This document shows, one piece after another, positions 58,131-64,000 of a stretch of DNA of 64,000 bases (positions are counted from its first letter, which is position 1; every line of letters starts with the position of its first letter). The stretch lies in contig CAJJCA010000016.1 in NCBI GenBank assembly GCA_905182575.1, forward strand, positions 45,477 through 109,476, written 5' to 3'. A program made the position numbers and the translations under genes. The notes under the pieces were generated by a model. That model ran no database searches and was not told the DNA's origin. It was given only the letters and a program-made list of their open reading frames with translations. The DNA is from an uncultured Flavobacteriaceae bacterium (GTDB taxonomy: Bacteria > Bacteroidota > Bacteroidia > Flavobacteriales > Flavobacteriaceae).

Positions 58131-59114
58131 GTGATTAAAAAACATACAGCCCATTTCTTACTAATATTTATATACGGCTTTACCATTCCTACAGAAGCCC
58201 AAACAAACATTCTAGATGCTTTAGATTCTCCAATTATTTTTAAAGGAAATGATACGACAGCATATCGAGATCCTGCAGTCTTATTCCATAATAATGTTTT
58301 TTACCTGTTTTACACCCTGGTTAAAAACGAAGAAGGAAAAATTTATTCATATACAGCCGAAAGACATTCGGTGGATTTGAGGAATTGGAGTCTTGAGAAA
58401 ATCCTTACCACTAAAGATCAATCCTTGAACTTCTGTAGTCCCGGAAATATTATTAATTATAAGAATGAATGGATTTTATGTCTACAAACCTATCCGCGTC
58501 CTAACCATACATTGGACCAGGGCAAACGCCATGGTTCTAAGGATGCGAGATTATATACCATGCGTAGCAAAGACCTTAGTAATTGGAGTAAACCTGAAAT
58601 AATCAAAGTAAAAGGACCTGATGTCGAATTTGCTAATATGGGAAGAATGATTGATCCCTATTTACTGGAAGATAAAAACGAAAAAGGAAAGTGGTGGTGC
58701 TTTTACAAGCAAAAAGGAGTAAGTATGTCGTACAGTTACAACCTGGAAAACTGGACGTTTTTTGGACATACGAAGTCAGGTGAAAATGTATGTGTTTTAA
58801 ATGAAAATGATGAATATCTCTTGTTTCATTCTCCACCAAATGGGATATCTATTAAACGTTCTTCAGATTTAAATAGTTGGAAAGATTGGGGAAACCAAAT
58901 CACTCTGGGACAAGATGAATGGGATTGGGCAGCTGGAAGAATTACAGCAGGAACGGTTGTGAACCTAAAAAAGAAACTGGGTAAATACATAATGTTTTTT
59001 CATGGTTCAGGGCCTAAGTCCGAGAGAGAAGGAGATTTTGATAGAAATGCATCGATTGGGATCGCATGGAGCGATGATCTTGTCGTTTGGGACTGGCCTG
59101 GAAAAAAAGAATAA
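58131..59114 (+). CDS. Five-bladed beta-propeller glycosidase (GH43/GH32/GH117-like)
   Basis: This secreted protein of 327 aa has a signal peptide (HFLLIFIYGFTIPTEAQ). The propeller pattern includes AYRDPAVLFHNNVFYLFYTL with the likely catalytic Asp in RDPAV, MIDPYLLEDKNEKGKWWCFY and GRITAGTVVNLKKKLGKYIM. I place it in the GH43/GH32-like clan; the exact family and linkage are uncertain. It starts at GTG 58131. It converges on the small lipoprotein gene. Confidence 0.75.
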   Translation: MIKKHTAHFLLIFIYGFTIPTEAQTNILDALDSPIIFKGNDTTAYRDPAVLFHNNVFYLFYTLVKNEEGKIYSYTAERHSVDLRNWSLEKILTTKDQSLNFCSPGNIINYKNEWILCLQTYPRPNHTLDQGKRHGSKDARLYTMRSKDLSNWSKPEIIKVKGPDVEFANMGRMIDPYLLEDKNEKGKWWCFYKQKGVSMSYSYNLENWTFFGHTKSGENVCVLNENDEYLLFHSPPNGISIKRSSDLNSWKDWGNQITLGQDEWDWAAGRITAGTVVNLKKKLGKYIMFFHGSGPKSEREGDFDRNASIGIAWSDDLVVWDWPGKKE

Positions 59115-59123
59115 TCCAGACGT

Positions 59124-59360
59124 CTAACTTAAAGAGTTATTAAAGCCTGAAATGGTTGCGTTAAGATTCTGGTCTGAGAGAGCATCTTCCTGTGTGTTAT
59201 CATTTATCAGAGATGTTAAATCAGCTTCAGTTTTTTCTATTTTTTCTGTCAATTCAGAAATCTGACTATTTAAGGAATCAATGTCTTCAGCATTACAACT
59301 TTTTAGTAAAAAGGATAATGATAAAATACAGACTGTTACTGTAAGGTGTTTTAAAGTCAT
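59124..59360 (-). CDS. Small coiled-coil lipoprotein
   Basis: This 78 aa lipoprotein has a lipobox LSLSFLLKSCNAED. Its mature part is a heptad-rich helix (IDSLNSQISELTEKIEKTEA, DLTSL). It resembles small structural envelope lipoproteins, but no family is recognised. It converges on the propeller gene. Confidence 0.6.
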   Translation of the reverse strand: MTLKHLTVTVCILSLSFLLKSCNAEDIDSLNSQISELTEKIEKTEADLTSLINDNTQEDALSDQNLNATISGFNNSLS

Positions 59361-59429
59361 CGCGCTATTTTGAAATTAATATGCAAAACTCACATATTGA
59401 TTTTAATAAAGCTTAGTTATTAAGAGAGA

Positions 59430-59466
59430 AGTACTGCCAAAAAGGGTTTTTGGCAGTACTTTTTTT
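59430..59466 (+). terminator. Strong Rho-independent terminator without an obvious upstream gene
   Basis: AGTACTGCCAAAAA and TTTTTGGCAGTACT form a perfect 14-bp stem around GGG, followed by six T. It is oriented on the plus strand, 316 bases after the nearest plus-strand gene, with a minus-strand lipoprotein gene in between. It could end a long 3' untranslated region or an antisense or small RNA. Confidence 0.8.
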
Positions 59467-59504
59467 GATGAGTGCTATGATTGAAGTCCCTGAAATAAAT
59501 TAAG

Positions 59505-59547
59505 CATAAAAAACCCATAGATGGATTAGGAGATTAGGTTTTTTATG
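59505..59547. repeat. 11-bp inverted repeat before a truncated lipase gene
   Basis: CATAAAAAACC at 59505-59515 and GGTTTTTTATG at 59537-59547 are exact reverse complements separated by 21 bases. It may be a weak hairpin or a binding site in the leader of the reading frame at 59593. Confidence 0.5.
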
Positions 59548-59592
59548 TTTAATTAGATTTTCATATATTTAAAAATATAACAACGAGATGTT

Positions 59593-59883
59593 ATGAAAAA
59601 AATACTTCTTATTTTATTGATTTATGCTTGTGGGAAAGATTCGGAAGCTACACTTCTCTTGTTAAATTCAACTGACAAATCAAGTAACAATGCTGAAACA
59701 TACTTATTAGAAGAATTCAATTCAGCAGTATCAGCATCAGACGGAGAAAGTGCTGACACTTCTGCCGATTTTCATAATACAAATTCCGTTGTTCCAGATG
59801 GAGCTTCAGTTAACGGGAATAAATATTTAGCTTTAGGGGACAGCTATACCATTGGAGAGTCGGTTCATACTGCTCAAAGATAG
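59593..59883 (+). pseudogene. Truncated SGNH/GDSL hydrolase lipoprotein
   Basis: A lipoprotein signal (ILLILLIYACGKDSE) and an Asp/Ser-rich linker lead into KYLALGDSYTIGESV, the block I of SGNH esterases with the catalytic Ser. The frame ends at HTAQR, TAG 59881, where the rest of the catalytic domain should begin. Only the first 96 residues remain, so it cannot be active. Confidence 0.7.
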
Positions 59884-59909
59884 CCCTTGGTTCAATTAAT
59901 TATAAATTA

Positions 59910-60260
59910 TTGAGAAAAGGAAAACAGTTAAAAGAAAGTAAAGCTGAAAAAGAGAATTATATTTTTGTAAGGGCAGACAGACTCAATATCAAGGTATTAA
60001 AAGCGGATATTTTATTCATAAAAGCTGAAAAAGATTATGTTAAATTAGTTACTACTAAAAAAAACTATTTGATTAGAAAGAATTTAAAAAGTTTTAATAA
60101 AGACGTTTTAGATAATAGTTTTATGAGAATTAGTAGATCAATAATAATAAATATTGATAAAATCACACTGATAGACAGGAATATGGTTTATCTATCTGAT
60201 TTAAGGTTTAAAATTGGATCATACTACTCAAAAAATTTAAATAAACTTATGAAAGGATAG
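59910..60260 (+). CDS. Orphan LytTR DNA-binding domain protein
   Basis: This 116 aa protein consists almost only of a LytTR domain: YIFVRADRLNIKVLKADILF, IKAEKDYVKLVTTKKNYLI, RISRSIIINIDKI, SDLRFKIGSYY. No receiver domain is attached and the start is TTG at 59910. It begins 26 bases after the truncated esterase, so the 5' part may have been lost by a rearrangement. It is a presumed transcription regulator with an unknown signal. Confidence 0.7.
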   Translation: MRKGKQLKESKAEKENYIFVRADRLNIKVLKADILFIKAEKDYVKLVTTKKNYLIRKNLKSFNKDVLDNSFMRISRSIIINIDKITLIDRNMVYLSDLRFKIGSYYSKNLNKLMKG

Positions 60261-60344
60261 TTTTATTATCCTACTGAAAGGGAAGACTTCATAACATAAA
60301 ATACAAATTATTAAACATGTTTTTATAAATTCAAAAATATTTAA

Positions 60345-61739
60345 ATGAAAAAATTAGGCCGAAGGGGTTTTATCAAAAAATCAACACTAACAGCTGCAGC
60401 AATTAGCTCAACTTCCTTTTTAAGTAGCTGTGTAGACAATAACCCCAGTAAAAGAAATGGTATTTACATGGGGGCTTTTGCGGCTTCAAAACTCTCCACA
60501 GTCCGAGCAGCTTTTATTGGAGTGGGACATCGAGGTAAAGATCATTTAAAGTTTTTCTCTAGCCTTCCCAATACTGAAGTTGTTGGGATTAGTGATCTCT
60601 ATGAGGAGAACGTAATACAAATGCGAAAATTGGTGAAAGAGGCAGCTGGTGAAAATCGACACCCTACCATTGCTGAATATTGGGGCGATGAAAACAAATG
60701 GCGCGTCATGCTTGAAGAAACTAAACCCGACGTTGTATTTATTGCTACCAATTGGAAAAATCATGCCCCTATGGCAATTGGCACTATGGAAAGTGGTGCG
60801 CATGCTTTTGTTGAAGTACCATTGGCAGTTACAATCGAAAACCTATGGAAAATTATAGATACTTCCGAGAGCACTCAGAAACATTGTATGATGATGGAGA
60901 ATGTTAACTACGGCCGAGATGAATTGCTATTTTTAAATATGTGTCGAAAAGGTGTCTTAGGAGAATTGTTACATGCAGAAGCGGCCTATATACATGAGTT
61001 ACGATCTCAAATGAAGGAAGAAGAAAAGGGAACTGGGTCTTGGCGAACGTTTCATTACGCTCACGGAAGGGGAAATTTATATCCAACGCATGGTTTGGGA
61101 CCCGTGGCACAGTACATGAATTTAGCGAGACAAGAAGACAACTTTAAAAGTCTTATTTCTTATTCTACCCCGGCGATAGGCAGAAAGTTGTACGCAGAAA
61201 AAAATTATCCAAAAAATCACAAATGGAATCAGTTGGATTTTAGAAATGGAGATTTGAATACTTCTATAATTAAGACTAATTTGGGTAGAACCATTATGTT
61301 ACAATGGGATGAAACCAGTCCTAGACCATACACAAGACACAACCTAATTCAAGGATCAAAAGGAATTCTTGCTGGTTTTCCTACACGAGTTGCCTTAGAG
61401 GGAGGTATAGAAGGAATAACCGAAAATCATCATGCATGGGCTCAAGGAGATCAACTGGAAATGATTTATGAAAAATACGACCACCCACTATATAAAAGAC
61501 TCAATGAAAAGTCAAAGAGGAGTGGTCATGGCGGAATGGATGGGATTATGATGTATCGCATCGTTGAGTGTCTTCAAAATGGACTTCCTTTAGATCAAAA
61601 TCTTTATGAAGGTTGTTTTTGGAGTTCCGTTACTGAACTTAGTGGGAAATCGATCGATCAAGAAGGTGCCCCTCAAAAGTTTCCTGATTTTACCCGAGGA
61701 AATTGGAAAAACACTACACCTTTAAATATTATCAGTTAA
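60345..61739 (+). CDS. Gfo/Idh/MocA oxidoreductase, GH109-like
   Basis: This exported NAD-dependent protein of 464 aa is similar to GH109 glycosidases, which act on N-acetylgalactosamine through a redox mechanism. A Tat-like or lipoprotein leader has the twin arginine GRRGFIKK. The Rossmann fold follows (VRAAFIGVGHRGKDHLKFF), then FVEVPLA in place of the usual EKP and YPTHGLGPVAQYMNL and SGHGGMDGIMMYRIVE, both typical of GH109. Substrate is not established. The gene is intact. Confidence 0.85.
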   Translation: MKKLGRRGFIKKSTLTAAAISSTSFLSSCVDNNPSKRNGIYMGAFAASKLSTVRAAFIGVGHRGKDHLKFFSSLPNTEVVGISDLYEENVIQMRKLVKEAAGENRHPTIAEYWGDENKWRVMLEETKPDVVFIATNWKNHAPMAIGTMESGAHAFVEVPLAVTIENLWKIIDTSESTQKHCMMMENVNYGRDELLFLNMCRKGVLGELLHAEAAYIHELRSQMKEEEKGTGSWRTFHYAHGRGNLYPTHGLGPVAQYMNLARQEDNFKSLISYSTPAIGRKLYAEKNYPKNHKWNQLDFRNGDLNTSIIKTNLGRTIMLQWDETSPRPYTRHNLIQGSKGILAGFPTRVALEGGIEGITENHHAWAQGDQLEMIYEKYDHPLYKRLNEKSKRSGHGGMDGIMMYRIVECLQNGLPLDQNLYEGCFWSSVTELSGKSIDQEGAPQKFPDFTRGNWKNTTPLNIIS

Positions 61740-61819
61740 TTAAAACACAATACAAATAAAATCAAAATGTTTTGTGAAATAACACAAGGATATTATTAAT
61801 ATTTCCAAGTTATCATTAA

Positions 61820-61864
61820 ATGAAAAAACTATTACTGTTTATATGTTTTTTCAGGGTTTTGTAA
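61820..61864 (+). other. Short reading frame like a signal-peptide start
   Basis: ATG 61820 opens a 14-codon frame (MKKLLLFICFFRVL) ending in TAA. It looks like the hydrophobic start of an exported protein but nothing follows. It is probably a leftover or chance frame. Confidence 0.2.
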
Positions 61865-61951
61865 TCCTCTTAAATGAGTCAAACTAAGGCTTATAGCTGA
61901 CTTTTATAAGCTTAAATATTTCATTACTAAATTTGTATTAATTAATAATAT

Positions 61952-63465
61952 TTAAAAAGGGCCTTTATTATTTATTGAGGTTGCATTTTTTGAAGCTCCA
62001 GGAAGTTCACCTCTTATCTTATAATATGGGGTTGTTAAGCTATATTTCCCTCCTGTTGGGATGTCTTTTTTTACGGTCAATTTTTCACTTTTAGGACCTG
62101 GTTTTCGTTCATACCAATCCTTGGTAATTTGTTTTGGATTTGAATCTCCGGTTTCATTTTTCCATCTATTTAAGACAGTTCTTAAATTTTTGATTTTAAT
62201 TTTTAAGTCATTATCGTTAATTAAGTTATTTCTTTGAAATGAATCTTCATTCATATCATAAAATTCTTCTTTTGGTCTTGGACTAATAAATATTTCCTTT
62301 TGAATGTCAGAAATTTTTCCAGATTCATATTTACTCAAAAGGCTTGCATATGAATCACTATTTATTGCATCTAAGGGTCCTAATTGGGGATATTGATTTC
62401 TATTGTTTTCAATCAACATGAAATCTTTATTTCTAACCATTCTTTCATGAGATTCATAATCATGCCAATTATGTTCTGCAAAAACAAAATTTCTGAACGG
62501 TTTTTCAGGTTTTTCAAGTAATTTCTTAAAACTATTTCCCTGATAATTTTCACTAATATTAATACCGGCAAATTCAAGAATTGTAGGTGCAATGTCGATT
62601 GAGCTAACTAAACTTTTAGTGTTACCCGATATCTTACCATTTTTGTGAACTAAAATGAATGGTGTTTTGACACCTTGATCATTTAATCGTGTTTTGCTAT
62701 GAGGAAAGGGTCTTCCATTATCCGCCATAACAATTATAATTGTATTTTGATAAATCTTTTCTTTTTTTAATGTATTTATTACCTCACCAATTGAATAATC
62801 AAATCTTTTGATCTCATCAAAATAATTAGCCAAGTCAAGTCTTGTTAAACTATCGTTGATTAAATAGCTAGGTGGAATTAGACTTTGGCTATTATGAGTT
62901 CCAGAAAATTCGTTTCCCCCCCAATCTCTGTGAGCATCATGCGATGCATACCATAAAAAAAATGGCTTATCTTTAGGTCTATTTTTTTTACATTAACCCA
63001 TTGAAGTTCACCACCAGCTCCAGTTATTTTTTTATCCTCATGAATTAAATCAAATCCTCTTCTTGCATAATCTCCCATATGAAATTTACCTGATGAAACT
63101 GTATAGTAACCATTTTCTTTTAATTCTTCAGTAAAGCTCAACATTTTAGATGGAGGCTCAGAGTGAAGTTCAGGTGCACCTGTATTATGAGGATATCTTC
63201 CTGTAATTATTGAATTTCTACTTGGACTACATGAGCTTGTAGTTAAATACATATTATTAAAAGTCAAACCCTCAGCTGAAAGTTGATCGATATTTGGAGT
63301 TTGCACATGTTTATTTCCATAGCACCCGAGATCGTCCCAACTTATATCATCAGCAATAAATATTATGAAGTTGGGGTTCTCTTTTTTGTTTATGGGCGAA
63401 TCACAAGAATTTAATATTAAAATCGATAATAATCCCATCGAAATTTTTGAAATATATTTTTTCAT
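61952..63465 (-). CDS. Sulfatase (S1_8-like), one frameshift
   Basis: This lipoprotein sulfatase starts at 63465 (MKKYISKISMGLLSILILNS, with Cys21 as the lipidation site). Motifs are FIIFIADDISWDDLGCYG, the formylglycine site SSCSPSRNSIITGRYPHN with Cys79 and SSGKFHMGDYARRGFD. The first frame is lost near 62985-62998. The next reads KDKPFFLWYASHDAHRDWGG and continues to VMADNGRPFPHSKTRLNDQG. The pattern resembles heparan-N-sulfatase-like members (S1_8), but the substrate is unproven. Confidence 0.83.
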
Positions 63466-63696
63466 TTTCAACAAAGTTTTATTTATTACTGCTTTCGGTT
63501 TTTGATTTAAAATTGTCATTATAAATTTTAAAAAGTTTATTTATTATTCAGATTATAACATTTAAAACTGAATTGATTAAAAACAAGTATGTTAGTTTTT
63601 TCATTTTAAGTCAAGGCTGTTGGGCTAATAGATTATCTTATCTCTTTTATAAATCTACTTCTTGTAATAATTTTTTTTAGTTAAATAAATAAAACA

Positions 63697-64000
63697 TTAG
63701 TCCTTTTTATTTCTAATCTTTTCAAGACCTTCCCATGGAATAACACCTATGTTTTTTGCCCAATTATTATACATAGTTACCATTTGATCTGCCTTATCCG
63801 GCAATTCAGAAATAATATTTTTTATTTCGGTTCTGTCCTTAGATAAATTGTATAATTCCCAATTATCAGTAATTCCTTTTTCCCAATCCTGAACTAATTT
63901 ATAGTCTCCCAAACGGACTGCTTTGTTGCCTTCATGTTCCCAAAATATTTTTTAAAACGGAACTATTAGAAGGGCGCTTTGATGCTTGTTAATTGGAGGA
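63697..64000 (-). CDS. Arylsulfatase C-terminal part (partial, window edge)
   Basis: The end of another sulfatase reads IFWEHEGNKAVRLGDYKLVQ, then DNWELYNLSKDRTEIKNI and PWEGLEKIRNKKD to a stop at 63697. An in-frame TAA near 63950 separates it from the upstream part, so a frameshift is likely. The catalytic N-terminal domain lies beyond the window. Only C-terminal sulfatase features are visible. Confidence 0.7.

Noticed and set aside
1..64000. tRNA, rRNA, CRISPR array or insertion sequence
   Set aside because: No tRNA-like arms, rRNA stretches, regular direct repeats with spacers or transposase motifs were seen by eye on either strand.

Overview
The window looks like a chromosomal contig from a marine, polysaccharide-degrading member of the Bacteroidota, most likely Flavobacteriaceae. 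The evidence is the low GC content, TAnnTTTG-type promoters, lipoprotein signal peptides, SusC/SusD, a hybrid two-component regulator, many sulfatases, and the gene order tdk-alr-asd and rpmF-fabH-accB-accC. Assignments come from reading the sequence; no database search was run.

Layout. 0-16.3 kb is a housekeeping block: uvrC end, DUF3108 protein, M23 peptidase, pgi, recJ, rsmI, tdk, alr, asd, accC/accB/fabH, rpmF, yceD, pdxA and ribE. 16.4-23.5 kb holds a CPA1 antiporter, a 2OG-Fe(II) dioxygenase, a TonB-dependent receptor, a CDGSH protein and a translationally coupled NIPSNAP-sulfatase pair. 24.3-26.7 kb holds a broken candidate polysaccharide lyase with truncated neighbours. 26.8-33.2 kb is an iron-acquisition cluster: DUF4856 lipoprotein, imelysin, HTTM protein and FecA-like receptor. 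33.5-52.6 kb is a polysaccharide utilization locus (PUL): sulfatase, HTH protein, hybrid two-component regulator, SusC, SusD, three more sulfatases and a GH2 enzyme. 52.7-57.6 kb holds a thioesterase, folE, a CDP-alcohol phosphatidyltransferase, a DoxX-like protein and a metzincin-type protease with a relic duplicate. 58-64 kb is a second glycan region: a five-bladed-propeller glycosidase, a GH109-like oxidoreductase, two sulfatases (the last cut by the window edge), and several truncated genes.

How it fits together. The sulfatases remove sulfate esters from an algal or similar polysaccharide. SusC/SusD import the oligosaccharides, GH2, the propeller enzyme and the GH109-like protein trim them, and the hybrid regulator senses the sugar. 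The substrate is not fixed by sequence; a sulfated galactan or a uronic-acid-containing glycan such as ulvan are both plausible.

Caution. About 30 reading-frame breaks affect even essential genes (asd, accC, fabH, ribE, folE, pdxA), and there are truncated or chimeric junctions. Indels left in the assembly are the likeliest cause of most breaks, so I annotate such genes across the breaks. Truncated fragments that adjoin unrelated sequence are listed separately.
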